Shown: positions 22,829-34,651 of the stretch, piece by piece
Layout: each line of letters starts with the position of its first letter
Numbering within the stretch: the first letter of the stretch is position 1
From: Platerodrilus igneus
Lineage: Eukaryota; Arthropoda; Insecta; Coleoptera; Lycidae
Assembly: GCA_036346225.1 (NCBI GenBank)
Contig: JARFIW010001255.1
Location: forward strand, 434,001 to 498,000
Direction of reading: 5' to 3'
Length of the DNA stretch: 64,000 bases
Position numbers and translations under genes: made by a program
Notes under the pieces: model-generated
What the model saw: the letters and a program-made list of their open reading frames with translations, nothing else
Database searches by the model: none
Told to the model about the DNA's origin: nothing

Positions 22829-24115
22829 TCATGGGCGTAACCAAAGACCCCGACGCATACTTCTTGCGGAGGGGCCCTGAATTTCAAGGGCCCCTAAAAT
22901 TCAAACCTATAATGTGTCAATTGTTACCCTCCTACAATAAAGAATGCAATGTCTATAAATTAACTATATATATATTCAGTCGCACATTCAGCAATGTTTT
23001 CAGTAATTTCAGTAATTATAAGCTGAAATTGAGTAAACAATAATACATAGGGTGACAGTATTAACAATAAGTTGCATTCTTTTATGTATTAAGCGCCAGA
23101 TTATCGGACAGTGTGTAGCGGCGCCAAAATTCTTTTGGACTTTTCCTATACCTAAACGGTCCAGGTCTTTGCTCTAGTCGTTTAGTAACCCCGATTCTTG
23201 TTTGAGTCTTTTTTTTATTCCTGCTTTTTACTTTACCTGGTTAAGTATTTGTATTTGCACTGTTCAGTTTTAGTTTAGTTTGAAGTTCGGTAATATATCG
23301 TCTAATAGAAAATATAAAAGTGGTGCTGAAAAACGTAAATTGCGGACACACAAATCGGAACAACAAGAAAAACTTTTAAAAATAGCAAATTTTATGGTAG
23401 AAAACGGTGAGAATGCCGTGAAATCGCTAACTAGTGCTAGTGCCGTTGCCACTAATTTGATTGTTTTGCCAATGCCATCAACTAGTACTAGCAGTAATAC
23501 ATTGTTCTCCAGCAACACTAGCAACGTATTGTATATCGTCGAGAATGTAGCAGATCCAAGCACATCAGGCGTCGACGTCGAATTAGATCCATATCAGAAA
23601 CGAACAGTTTCTTTTGAAGAAGATGAAAAGCACGACCCATATTTATCAATGACGATAATGAAACTAGTCATACTAGGTAATATACTATTTTTGTTGTTAA
23701 TTAACCTGATTATAAATAATATTTAGGTTAGAACAAATTTTCCATCCTTCCGACAAGGGATTGTTCAAAGACGATATTGAGAGCTTCCACATTAAAAAAG
23801 AAATATTAATAAATGGCCCGTCGAGACCTAAAGGAGCATTTCCTAAAGACTTGAACAATAGATCATTTTCCGAATCATAATAGCTTCTATAGACAGCGGC
23901 AGGTCAATAAACACCACGTTATTGGTTGTTCTATTCACAAAAATTGGATGTAGCTTATTGTGAACCATGCTGGCTATTCGCGGAGAGGAAACATGCGTCA
24001 TTTCATCCTGCGTGAGTAAAAGGAGTAAAGGATTGGAAAGGATTTAAAAAAAAAATAAAAGTTTACGAGACTTCCGCAATCCACATTTTGGGGTATTGGT
24101 TTTATCAATCTGACA
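22829..24115 (+). pseudogene. hAT-type transposon 5' part with TTF-type zinc-finger N-terminus
   Basis: An end-like sequence CATGGGCGTAACC at about 22830 resembles hAT termini of the CAGTGGCGTAAC type and is followed by a strong GGGGCCCTGAA/TTCAAGGGCCCC hairpin. Coding signal starts near 23280: KYKSGAEKRKLR is the usual opening of ZMYM1/TTF-type hAT transposases, followed by a Ser/Thr-rich linker. After a frame break at about 23725, the TTF-like zinc-finger region continues (PKGAFPKDLNNRSFS, CWLFAERKHASFHPAWVKG, then KVYETSAIHI) to about 24110. The catalytic RNase H-like core is absent here. Interpretation rests on motif memory, not a search. Confidence 0.55.
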
Positions 24116-26059
24116 ATTAAAATGCCAAAAATTTTTGATGAGAAACGTGTTGGCTTTTATCTATTGGTTGAAAGAAAGACGTAGGTGTATATTCAAATAA
24201 TAACTTTTCACGTAGGAAATAAGATATTGAATTGTAGAATAGTTTTTAGACTAAGAATTTGCTAAACGCTTGTTTTATTTGAACTAAAACAGAATTTTAA
24301 GAAATATAGACTATATAAAAAAAATTATAAAGGCACTACGTATGCAGTATGTCACAGATTCGTTTTTATACACAGGAATCTCGCTTATTATAATAGTTAC
24401 AGCATCGGTAAAATTTGAAAAGTTTTAGAGAATTCAGTGATAAGTTTATATCTGGTTTAAAAATTAAATGATCTATATCCGTCTTAACAATAAACTGAGG
24501 TGTATATTTGAACTTCACTTTTACTTTCGAAACTTACCGTTTTTACAGCTGTAAAGTGTGACGTTACTAGTACACATTTGTACGACTCAAGCTGATGGCC
24601 ATTTTAGAATGCACTACAACTTTTATTTTTCTTATGGCTGCCTAATTGGTATTTACGAATTTTGAATAGAACGAAAACATTTCGCCCCAACGATATCTCA
24701 TAATAACACTTACTATGTAAAAAATTACGTTTTTAAACTTTGCTTTCATTTTGTATTCTGTTGGCTATGAGAACAATTTAAAATGACATTGCGCCATTTG
24801 TTTTTTATTAAGTTCTAAATTTTACAAGCACAATTTAAAATTAGAAGTTTTCATCTAAAAAATATTATGAGTTCTGTTACGGATGAATAAAGCGTTAAAA
24901 CCTTAAATATATATACTTCGGCTAACTACAGCGGTACGGGAATAAGTCCCTATAGAAAAATATCCAATAAATAGAAAATATAACAATTCACTACGTGCAA
25001 TTCAAATACTACCATACCAATAACACTAACCTTGAAAGGCTTTTAATACTGTCAAATTTATAATCGCAAAACTCCTCTGGTCTAGTCTAATTTGATGAAA
25101 GTCCTGTAGACGACGAGTACTTTCGCGGGATTTTAAGGACTTTACTCTCGTGGTGAAATTGAGTTCCTTTTACAAAATGCAACAGATATATTTAGCTAAA
25201 TAAAAGAACAAAATTCAACTTCCAACTTCACCTAAATCTGTTTCAATATAATATTATTTCATTTTCCTGTAAACAGGTGTACAAACTACAATTTTTAAAG
25301 TTACTTACATTAATCTAAACATCAGCGACATAACGGCATTCCTGTAAACACACACACATACACAGAATGATAGCATTTCATAATCAGCTCATTCTCAATT
25401 AATCACAACCTTAAAATTAACTATAATAATTAATTGCCCTTCTACATTTAAGATGAATAGTAATAAGTTCACTGTTATTTACTTCATAATTCTAAAGCTA
25501 TCTTAAAATGAAATGATCCCGCAATGAAAATTTACTGCAATAAATATCGTGTTTACCATTTTGTGGTTTAAAATAATTTATGGACCTAAGTTCCATTCCA
25601 ATACTTATTTAACGAAAATAGCACCATGCTTTTGGGGTTTTTAGGTTTATTGTTTTAATAGAACTATCAATTTATTAAAGTGTCTTGATTACTGAACACC
25701 ACTATGTATAAAAATCAGAATTATACAGGTTGCATATATATTAATTTTCAAGATTAATTTTCCTTTTTCTTTGCCTCCGATTTCTATTTAACGTATCGTC
25801 GAAGCGTTAAAGTCTGTTAATTATAACAAATGAATTTAAGCTAATAAAATGATATTTATGAATTAGTGCATACTAGCCATAATTATTTAGGAAAAAGTTT
25901 ACTAATTATTGTCAGCGAAATGTAGAAAATGTTCACCACTGACCTTTTGGTATTTTAGCAATTTTTCAAAACCTTCTTTATAACTCTAGATAGTGTACTT
26001 CTCTTAACAGTAGCAAATGTGTCTACTACTTTTTTCTAAGAACATCTACGTTCTGGCAA
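24116..26059. other. Non-coding stretch, nothing recognised
   Basis: AT-rich DNA without coding signal, tandem repeat or terminal repeat that I can support. Confidence 0.5.
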
Positions 26060-26640
26060 GTAACAAATTCGTAAATTTCGTTTTAATATGACCCCATAAA
26101 CAAAAATCTAAAGGCGCCAGGTCAGATGATCTGACGGGTCATGGAATTGGACCATTGATTGAAATAACGCTTTCTTCAAACGGTTCTCGTGAATAACTTC
26201 TAACTTCAATTGTAATGCGTGCCGGACAGCCGTCTTGTTGTAACCAAATTCTACCAAACTGTACTTTTGTCACATCTGGTTGATGGCTGGGCAAAGTTTG
26301 ATTCCTTAAAAGATGGAAACATTTTTCTCCGTTTAACTTATAATCATACAAATATGTTTCTATTAGTCGATTTCTGATATAAAAAAATTATTTAAAAAAG
26401 AAAATTTTTGTTATTAAGTAAAATTACCAATAATTTCAAACCATCCGTTAAATCTAAATATAGATTTTCTACACCCCAACGATTTCTTATGTTTATTAAA
26501 AACTCCAAAATTAGTACAAATATCTTCATCAAACCACAACAAACAATTGCGAAAATCTGTATCTTTAATACATTTAGTAGTATACCATTCACAAACCGTA
26601 CCCTTCTAGGAAAATCGGTTTCTTTAATCCCTGAACAATT
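26060..26640 (-). pseudogene. Mariner-like transposase C-terminal relic
   Basis: Minus-strand segments, in frame-shifted order, read WFDEDICTNFGVFNKH (about 26550-26500; the first catalytic Asp block), then WLQQDGCPARIT (about 26262-26227; second Asp), then GPIPWPVRSSDLAPLDFCLW with GHIK (about 26155-26085; third Asp). These are the DDE_3 blocks of Tc1/mariner transposases. A gap and several stops lie between blocks, and the N-terminal helix-turn-helix is not seen. Inactive fossil. Confidence 0.75.
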
Positions 26641-26921
26641 GTAGGTTTGTAGTATAATATTTATTTTCTTTTATAACTCTTTATATAGTAAATTTCGATA
26701 CATTTAGTTTACGCTTTACAATTCTTACCGACGCCTTAGAATTTTCGATACCAGGCTGTAAAATATTTCGGTTATGATTTTCATTATCGGTTCTGTACTG
26801 TCGTCTAGATTGCTCAAAAGCACAGTAGTTTATCAAATTTACAACAATTTTTCTAAAATGTCCTTTATAGAGCTGTAGTCGTTAAGGGTCTGTCTCCAAA
26901 TATCTAGCTAATATTACGTCA

Positions 26922-27202
26922 GGCGACTCCGTGGCTTAGTTGTTGTGCATGTGACTTCTAAGCCCAAGGTCTCGGGTTCAAATCCCGATACGGTCCGTAA
27001 GCATTTTTCACAAAAATACGTACTCGCTCGGATGAGAGATAAAATGTAGGTTCGTGTGTGGGTGTTGTCACGCACGTTAAGGACCCCTAGCTTGCTTGGA
27101 ACAGCAAGGGTTCGTCAAAATTCAAAATTTACAGGTAAAAAGAACTCGCTTTCTGGCCAATGTAATACCTTCGAGTGGAGCATTGTTAAATCAAATGTAA
27201 TG
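26922..27202 (+). mobile_element. tRNA-derived SINE copy 1
   Basis: Matches the SINE at 34175-34473 over its full length. The head GGCGACTCCGTGGCTTAGTTG and GGTTCAAATCCC resemble tRNA A- and B-box regions of a Pol III promoter. The tRNA-unrelated body contains TGTCACGCACGTTAA and GCTTGGAACAGCAAGGGTTC and ends near AAATCAAATGTAATG. No clear target duplication is seen at this copy. Confidence 0.85.
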
Positions 27203-27639
27203 ATATTAAATCAGCATTTCTTTTCCACTGCAAATGCAGCACTAACATATCAATTTGTCTTCATTCGAATAGGTTCGAGTCATTTCTATAACAATTTGTA
27301 ACAAATGCCAAGTACACTAACACATACATCAGAGGCTTTCTGAATATTTTTGACTATAAACAACATTACTTAATTAAAAGCAGATGGCGCAATGCCATTT
27401 TATATTATTGTCTTGGCTAATGTTAAGACATAATTATTGCATTGTGAGTTTTAATTTTCCGTATTCTCCAACACTTTCCGCTTTTAACCTTTGCAGTAAC
27501 TATTACAATAAGCGAGATCTTCATGTAGCGAAACGAATCCGGGACACACTGCATAATAAAATAATTGCATTAGGACTTAATATTGTTCATGAGTACAAAA
27601 GCTTTAATAATTCAACTACTGTATTTTTTTATTTATCTC
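27203..27639. other. Non-coding stretch, nothing recognised
   Basis: No repeat or coding signal beyond the edges of the neighbouring SINE and hAT relic. Confidence 0.45.
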
Positions 27640-28990
27640 AACACCACTTTTCTTCTTCCTATAGTTTGCTGCATAAGTTTTTATTAAATCTTGAAGGTTA
27701 AGAGATTTTGTCAAGTCACATTCGATAGCCATTCCCGAACGAGCATTAAGCTTGGCTTAGTAAGTGACATAAATGGTTTCTTATTCTCTTCAGGTGGAGG
27801 ATTAACGTACACCCTTGCAGTTGGTCATGGTAGTGCTAAAACGGGTCTAAGAAGTATTTCAGTGTCGGGGAATATGTTTTGCAGGTTCTTATCTTTTATT
27901 ATACCAAGGAAAGGCATGAATGTTGGTGGTTTATTTTTTTTGCCGCTTCTGCTTTTCGATTTACCTTCAAGATCTTTAGACTTGTTCTTCAAAAGTACTT
28001 AATTTGAATATATCTATCTGGTAAACGCCCTTCTGGGTCATCTCCGTACTAGTAAAGAAGCTCTTAACAGTTTGATCTTAGGGCATCGTTTTCGAGTGGT
28101 GTTAGGTTTAATAGAAGTCCAAACTTGCATAGGACACCTTTCTAAGCGTTTGCTCTTTTCTGTAACTATGCAGATATTTTGTCAATGTTAAATAAAAACA
28201 CATCGGTTAGAAAAATTCCTTTGGCGCTAAAGTCGTTTGTTGTTTCATCACTAATGGGCTCTTTATCAAAAAATATTTTGCGTTTTCTTGCTCTGCCTTC
28301 TCCCCAATTAGCTGCTTTGTTCAAGCTTTCTGCTTTTGATGCATAATCATAAAACTTGTTTTTGAGTCTCTGAATACAATCCTTTAATGAGTCAAAAAGG
28401 GCTCCAAGAGTTTCAATGTCAACAGTTTTATTCTGTGAGGTTTCATTCTTTTCCCAAAACTTGTTCATAGCTTCCTCCCAAGTGACTAACAGACGCATAT
28501 TCTATTTTCACCAATTTTTTTAACCATTTGTCCTCTGGCTGTGTTGTTGGTTTTTCATCCTGATCACCTGATATGTTTGACTGTGCCTTTAATGTTTCAG
28601 GAAAAGACTTCGAATGGTCTTGAGAGCGTCAGCTCTAGCGATGGAGAATGATTTTATTACTGGAAATCTATTCTTAAGAACAACCTTGGGTATGTCCCAA
28701 CGTTGAGTTAACGTTGAAAAAACTATACAGTCCTTGTACAAGGTAAAAAACGTAACAGTTTTATCATAAACCTTCGTTACGAAGAATGTGTAAAGCGCGG
28801 GATGTACTCCGATAGTATACATTGCAGATGTATTCTGGAGGCGCTATCGTAGCTCCGTCAACGACATTTATTGATTTTGTTAGTTAGATTTTTGATACAG
28901 CAACAGCTAACTCTTTAGGTTTGTGACCAGTGTCGGAAAGAAACTGTAAAAAAAAACAGGCACACCGTTAAGCAAGGCGTAACGCACAAC
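27640..28990 (-). pseudogene. hAT transposase relic (core to C-terminal dimerisation region)
   Basis: Minus-strand pieces resemble ZMYM1/TTF-type hAT transposases. At about 28960-28870 there is DTGHKPKELAVAVSKI, and at 28822-28589 FFTLYKDCIVFSTLTQRWD with ARADALKTI (the usual LSxTRWSARADA stretch is garbled). The helical insert is at 28498-28166. At 27800-27650 come LKRIRNHL and AIECDLTKSLNLQDLIKTYA, the usual hAT dimerisation-domain end. Stops and frameshifts separate all parts. It lies opposite in orientation to the N-terminal hAT piece at 22829-24115, so it is probably a different insertion. Confidence 0.6.
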
Positions 28991-29849
28991 AAATGTTACT
29001 TGGTCAACATGTTATATGTCTGGGGTAGATTTCAAAATTAATGATATTATTTTGTTTATGTATTTGTGCAACAATTCTTTTGATGACAGTGTTGCTCATC
29101 ATTAATATTATTTCATCTCTGAAAAAAAGGAGGCCAGATAATTTCACTACAATTTTGTATTTAAAATGTAGTAATTATTAATACACTTTTTGCTCATAGA
29201 AAAATAATAACTTGAATAATTGAAAGTCAGTGTTGCAATTTTTCACATAAGTCTGAATCTAAAACATTCTAGTAAAATGTCGTATTTTATAATCAATTTT
29301 TAACATATTAGGATTAATGACTCATATATAAAATATTTGAAACCAGTATTGTAATATTTATCGCACTTAGTGTTAAACTTTCGCAGTCCATCGTAAATTT
29401 TTACTATACCGTCACGCAGGCGTATTACTTACAATTGCTGGCGAAACGCAGCATACTGAATCATGAACTATTTGTGTTAATACTTAGTAGCCATATTCAA
29501 TTTGTACAGCGTGTGCGCATTTAATAGTTTAATTTTATTTACTTATAATTATAAAGATACAAACGCTGAGAATACATCAAGTTTAACGTCATTTAAGCGT
29601 CTGTAGTACCTTTAATAATATTATACCTATTATTATGTTGGTCAACCGTCTTAACATTATGCACTTTCGGCACAACTTGACGTAATATTGAATGAAATTC
29701 ACACGTTCACATCGGTAATTAATACGACCGGGACTGCATTATTCTAACAGAAATGGAACCACTAATGTTCAAGAATGTTATTAAAATGATGTTGGTTTAT
29801 ACAATTTAAAACAGTTTAATTGTTAAAGATTATAATTTTTATAAATTAA
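28991..29849. other. Non-coding stretch, nothing recognised
   Basis: AT-rich, no supported feature. Confidence 0.5.
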
Positions 29850-30315
29850 ATACGTTCAAGTGTTGGAGGTTCTTAGTAGCCGCAGGCTGCTTAACCCTCC
29901 TCAAATTACCGGGAAATAGATTATATATTTTTAAACAATAGAAGTAGAACCGAACTGAATCAAACAAGAAAGATCAGGGGCTATGTTCAAAGACAACAAA
30001 ACTAGAAACAAGGAGAAAATTGTTAATAGCATATGTGTGGAGCACAGTACAGTACGTCTAAGAAATAGGGGCAGTAGGAGTAGCAGACAAACACGGTAGA
30101 TGATTTTTAGAATGTTGTGCTTTAAATGTATGAAGATGATAGCAGAGATAGAAAAATAGAGGTAGAGGTAGACCTAGATCAAAGTGTTGCACGCACATAG
30201 TGTTAGTTGCAGACTGGAAATTTCAGAAAAACATGCAGGTTAGCACAGAATAGGAAACAATGAGGGTACGCGTGTAACCAGTTCCAGTACTGAAAACCTA
30301 ATGATGATAAAATTA
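29850..30315 (+). mobile_element. LINE 3'-tail fragment (copy A)
   Basis: Matches the terminal tail module of the LINE at 41660-45415: AAGTGTTGGAGG, AGTAGCCGCAGGCTGCTTAACC, GTTCAAAGACAACAAAAC, GTGTGGAGCACAG, then GGTACGCGTGTAACCAGTTCCAG and a TGATGATAAAA end. It is 5'-truncated, as is normal for non-LTR retrotransposition. Confidence 0.8.
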
Positions 30316-30965
30316 AATACAGTTTAAATAAAGTGAAAAATTCAAATATTACATCAGCGGCAGTGGTGAACAATGCCATGAACTTTATCGGAATTATTTA
30401 AAAGCAAAGCGTAAGTATGAACGACTACTTCCCTTGCATTATCCTAAATTTATAGAAATTGATTTATTTAAAATTATTAAAGCAGTGGTATAAATAATTA
30501 AAATAAATTATGTGTTAAAATGTCAACTAGTTTTAAAATTTATTAAGAAACTATCTTCAGTCAAATAACTTTCATGTTTTGAAAAGAAAATCCTTCAAAT
30601 CTACATAGGTGTTTGGTTATTGTAAAGAGTGGACGACCTTTCGTGAATAAAATGTATTCTTGGAATAATATTTTTTTGTGTCTATGTGACATTTTTATTC
30701 CTGCATGCAAAACAATAAATCTAAAACAACATTTGGTGAGTATATAAAGCCAAGTGATAGCAACAAATCAAAAACCAACCGTTTTCTTATTCCAAATGGC
30801 ATCTTTCTTTAGAATTATCATGCCAATTTTTCTTGGCACCACTAGAAATCTGGGTTTCTCGACGAGCCTATACATCTTTAGTATGCGAATTTGTTGTCTA
30901 GAAATGAAAACGAAAATATAGATAAATCGATTTATTGAGTGAATTTATTTATTGAGTGAAGTAGA
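30316..30965. other. Non-coding stretch, nothing recognised
   Basis: No coding or repeat signal that I can support. Confidence 0.45.
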
Positions 30966-32463
30966 ATGTCAAAGAAGGTAAGTGGAATTTGGAAAAAAGT
31001 ATGCTGTAAATTATTCGGAAAACTAACGAAATAACCTTAAATAGTATGATATATCCTGGTACTAGAGATCTATACGATCTGCTAGCTTTTAACGACATTA
31101 GCCCTGAAGATGGCGATTGCAACTTGGACGAAGATTTACCAAATTACTTGAACAAAATATGGTCGATATCAATTTTCAGAAGAAAATTGTGCCCATGCAT
31201 CCTGCGAGATTCAAATGGGTTTCTAACAAATAACAAAAGTTTGAAAATTATGTGCTAAAAATTTTACAGAAATTCGGAAGAGCCCAAAACTAACATCATT
31301 AATGAAAGAAAAGAGTTTAGATCTACCCACCCAGATTATATAAAAATCTGAGCTCGAATCTCTTAAAATAAAGTACACGAGCTGGTTGACCAACTGTAAT
31401 TATCGAACACCTCTAACTAGACATGGAACACGAATGAGGAAAACATATACAAAATTGTTTCCATAATAGAAGAATTGAAAGAAAATGAGACAATACAATA
31501 AGTTAAATAAAAGAATTGCTCATTTTCGAAATGCCTACTGACCGGTTCGGTCGTCCAGACCGCGGATATGTGTGATTTGTGTGAATTATTACCAACACCT
31601 GGTGGTGAAGGATACGACATGCAACAAAAACGACTAGTGAATTCTGACGAGCCTAAATCCAATTTAGACTGGTTACTGAAGGAAGAACACTTTTTTTTAA
31701 TATAGCAGAACACAGAATTATGTTACGTGGAAACAGACGAGTTGATTTCATATGCACCAAAGAAAAAAATGACTGCGTTAATAAGAACTATACTATGAAG
31801 CTCATATATGAAACTTTTTCCCATTGCCTAAAAGGTTCATAAGGCCCACAGGGTAAAATTATAGATTATAACGCGAGACTCTAACGCATCACCTAAGATG
31901 AGGGCACAGACGCGGCAACTAAGCAATTCGTGAACATCGAATTGAAAATATATTAGGTTTCTTATTGAAAAATACTCGAGACTTGGTTATTGGATTCACG
32001 GATGTGAATAGTGTAATGTGGAAAGATCTTGACGAGTTGCATAAGACTTATCAATTCCCTTATCACGTGAGCAGTGAAACTAACCGTGATAAATTATATA
32101 AACGCATAATCAACCTCCAAAATTTCTGCATTCAATATTTTGCAAGCAATTACAGGTTATCTCAGTAGTGTGGAAAGCTTGACAAAAATACAGAATAGAT
32201 TGTACCAAACTCAAATGAGTAAAGAAGTCATCGCCAAAGAACTGTGCTTATTAATCTTGTGAACATTGACCTTATTCAAACAGATTTATGTAAACTTCAA
32301 CATTACTCTCACCGGAATTAAGACTGCAAATATATTTTGATTATAATCAACTGTTCTACAAAATGTTATATGACAAGACCATTGAAAAATGAGACTAGTC
32401 GGGAAGTTGCAAATCCGATAAAAAATATGTTGAGAAAAATGTTTTAAAGCAAAAATATAAGAT
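30966..32463 (+). pseudogene. Polinton/Maverick-like integrase relic, 5' part
   Basis: Plus-strand coding traces over several frames: MIYPGTRDLYDLLAF at 31046, ELVDQL ... KIVSIIEELKEN at about 31385-31490, and DLIQTDLCKLQHYSHRN then CKYILIIINCSTKCYMTRPL and NETSREVANPIKNML at 32268-32447. The last block matches the retroviral-type integrase core in its Polinton-like form (WQADLVDM...YKYILTVIDVFSKY...PLKxKTG). The second catalytic Asp is replaced by Asn. The reading resumes at 39393 after a 6.9-kb insertion. Ginger-like transposons are an alternative. Confidence 0.6.
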
Positions 32464-32556
32464 AAGCCATTATATTAATAATAATCTATAGGAACACTGT
32501 GGCACGATTTAAATAAAATTAAATAAAAACCCTTGACCACAAAAATATTTAAATTA

Positions 32557-32604
32557 CTAAATACGTATTTCGTATTTCGACCACTATGTGGCCATCATCA
32601 GTAG
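32557..32604 (-). ncRNA. Hammerhead ribozyme motif, left Penelope copy
   Basis: On the minus strand: CTACTGATGATGG, then CCACATAGTGGTC (stem II with an ATA loop), then GAAATACGAAATACG and TATTTAG. The core elements CTGATGA and GAAA are intact, and CTA/TAG can form the start of stem I. Relative to the right copy there is a 7-bp duplication (AAATACG) that gives stem III (ATAC/GTAT) a 7-nt loop. Penelope-like elements are known to carry minimal hammerheads in their pseudo-LTRs. Confidence 0.65.
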
Positions 32605-33270
32605 AAAACCTATATATACAGGGTGAATGGTATCGTTCGTGCAAAAATGAACGGAGAGATAGTACACCTAATTTGCAACGAAAATTGTTAATATGACCCC
32701 TGTCCTATCTCAACTGGTTTAGGAGATATGGTTTTTTTTAGTCTGTTTCTAATAACGCGACTTCTTGCAGTAAAAGTTACATTTCTCGGCTTCTGCTGCA
32801 ATAACTAGATAAACAATCCGATTTTCATAAACTACATTAAATTTCCTATAAAAACAACTATGTCGATTTTTTTAATTTTAAAAGAAACATTTATTATAAA
32901 GCATTAAAAGGTAAAAAATTACAAAGGAAATTTTTTTAACAAAGTTTATAGTAATATTACAGCGAAATTATTTTATCTACACATGAGCAAATGTTACAAA
33001 AACAACCTCACTTCATAAGGTTTCCAGCTGTGCGAAACACTTTCTATTTGATTTTTAATTTATTAAATTATTGCCTTCGTAATGCCGGAAAACCTTGTTC
33101 GATTATAAGATAATCAAGGCAGTGCGAATTGAAAACAAAAATGTACAGTAATTTTAAGAGCACAGATACGTTCATAGCATGTAGTTGTCACATTGACAGT
33201 GTGAAGCATTGCCACTGATTAGACAGTTGTATTCGTATACATTTTTGATACGTACTAAATTACTATCTAA

Positions 33271-34651
33271 GATGCCTGCTCGTTATAGCAATAGCGAATA
33301 GTAGATATGCATTTCATTTATAGTTTTTGTAATGGTAATGTAACAAAAGTACGAGAGGAATATCAATGTCGGTTCCCAAATCGTCCGATTCCCAGTCGCA
33401 ACGTGTTTGCAAGAACGCACCAATGGCTCCTTGATGGAGGAGCATTTCAAGTACCTAATGAAAGGGGGCAAGATCTGGACGTAGAAATTGATGAGTTTGT
33501 CTTGGATCGAGTGGAACAAGACCCCTACAACTTCTACACGTCAAATTGCAAGAGAGGTTGTTGTTTCGCAATGGAAAGTAGTAGATGTTCTGCACAAGAA
33601 TAATATTTATCCTTTTTTTTACACCTGTTCAAGCTCTGGAAGGCGGAGGCGAAGATTTTCAACGAAGGTTGATGTTCTGCCGTTGGTTATTAGCACGGGA
33701 TATTGAGGAGCGCCATTTCTTTCGAAAAATACTGTGGTCTGATGAGTCCCTCTTTACGCACGCTGGCGTTCTAAATCTCCACAATTACCACTATTATGCC
33801 GATAAAAACCTTCATGCAATAAGACAAAAAACGTTCCAACGCAGATTCAGCCTAAATGTGTGAGTGGCTGTGATAGGAAACGCCCTTATTGGCCTCTATA
33901 TTTTCGAAAGAAACCTCAATGGAGAAGTGTATTTAAACTTTCTTTAAAATCAACTACCCCTATTGTTGGAAGATGTCCCTTTAGAAGTTCGTAGAGATAT
34001 CATTTTTCAACATGACGGGGCTCCTCCTCATTACACACCTGGTGTCCGCCAGTTTTTAAACGAACAGTACGCAAGGTGGATTGGTAGAGAAGGACCGATT
34101 CCGTGGCCAGCAAGATCGCCTGACTTGAATCCCATGAATTACTTTGTATGGGGCTTTTTAAAAGAATACGTATACATTACATTTGATTTTCCAATGCTCC
34201 ACCCGAAGGTACTACATTGGCCAGGAAGCGAGTTTTTTTTTACCTGGAAAATTTGGAATTTTGCCGAACCCTTACTGTTCCAAGCAAGGTAGGGATCTTT
34301 AACGTGCGTGACAACACTCACACACGGGACCTCCATTTTACCTCTCATCCGAACGAGGGTGTATTTTTGTGAAAAATGCTCGCCTAACATTTTTCAAGCG
34401 GACCGTGTCGGGATTCGAACCCGGGACCTTGGGCGTAGTAGTCACACACATACCACTACCCCACGGAGCCGCCAGAATACGTATACAGCACGGAGGTAGT
34501 CAGTTTGGAAAATTTGAGACAAAGGCTCGCAAATTGATGTCAACTCTTAAGAGAGAAGCTATCTATGAGCGTGACCGTGGTAGGTATGCGGAAAAGAGCA
34601 AGAACCTGTATCAGGTGCGAGGGTCAGCATTCCGTAATACCGGAAAAACGT
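33271..34651 (+). pseudogene. Mariner-like transposase, interrupted by a SINE
   Basis: MPARYSNSE at 33271 is the likely original start; stops follow at once and the frame resumes with MHFIYSFCNGN. Domain order: N-terminal helix-turn-helix region (VREEYQCRFPNRPIPSRNVF), then the DDE_3 core. All three catalytic Asp blocks are visible: ILWSDESLFTHAG, FQHDGAPPHYTPG and PWPARSPDLNPMNYFVWG. About 35 residues separate the last two Asp, close to the DD34D class. Frameshifts occur near 33600 and 33875. After EYVY the SINE at 34175 interrupts the frame, and the tail resumes at about 34480 (VVSLENLRQRLAN). Inactive. Confidence 0.85.
34175..34473 (-). mobile_element. tRNA-derived SINE copy 2, with target-site duplication
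   Basis: Full-length minus-strand copy matching 26922-27202. The target-site duplication AGAATACGTATA is at 34163-34174 and 34474-34485. The head reads GGCGGCTCCGTGGGGTAGTGG and the B box GGTTCGAATCC (34411-34421, minus) is a perfect consensus. The 3' end reads AAATCAAATGTAATG. The copy is closer to a functional tRNA promoter than copy 1. Confidence 0.92.

Noticed and set aside
22910..23043. Putative 89-codon secreted protein at 22774-23043
   Set aside because: It has a hydrophobic start resembling a signal peptide, but overlaps the hAT-like terminal hairpin and lacks any conserved feature.
26922..27000. Possible tRNA genes at the SINE heads (26922-27000 and 34400-34473)
   Set aside because: Both have A/B-box-like promoters but poor acceptor and anticodon stems and are followed by the same ~200-bp body, so they are SINE heads, not tRNA genes.
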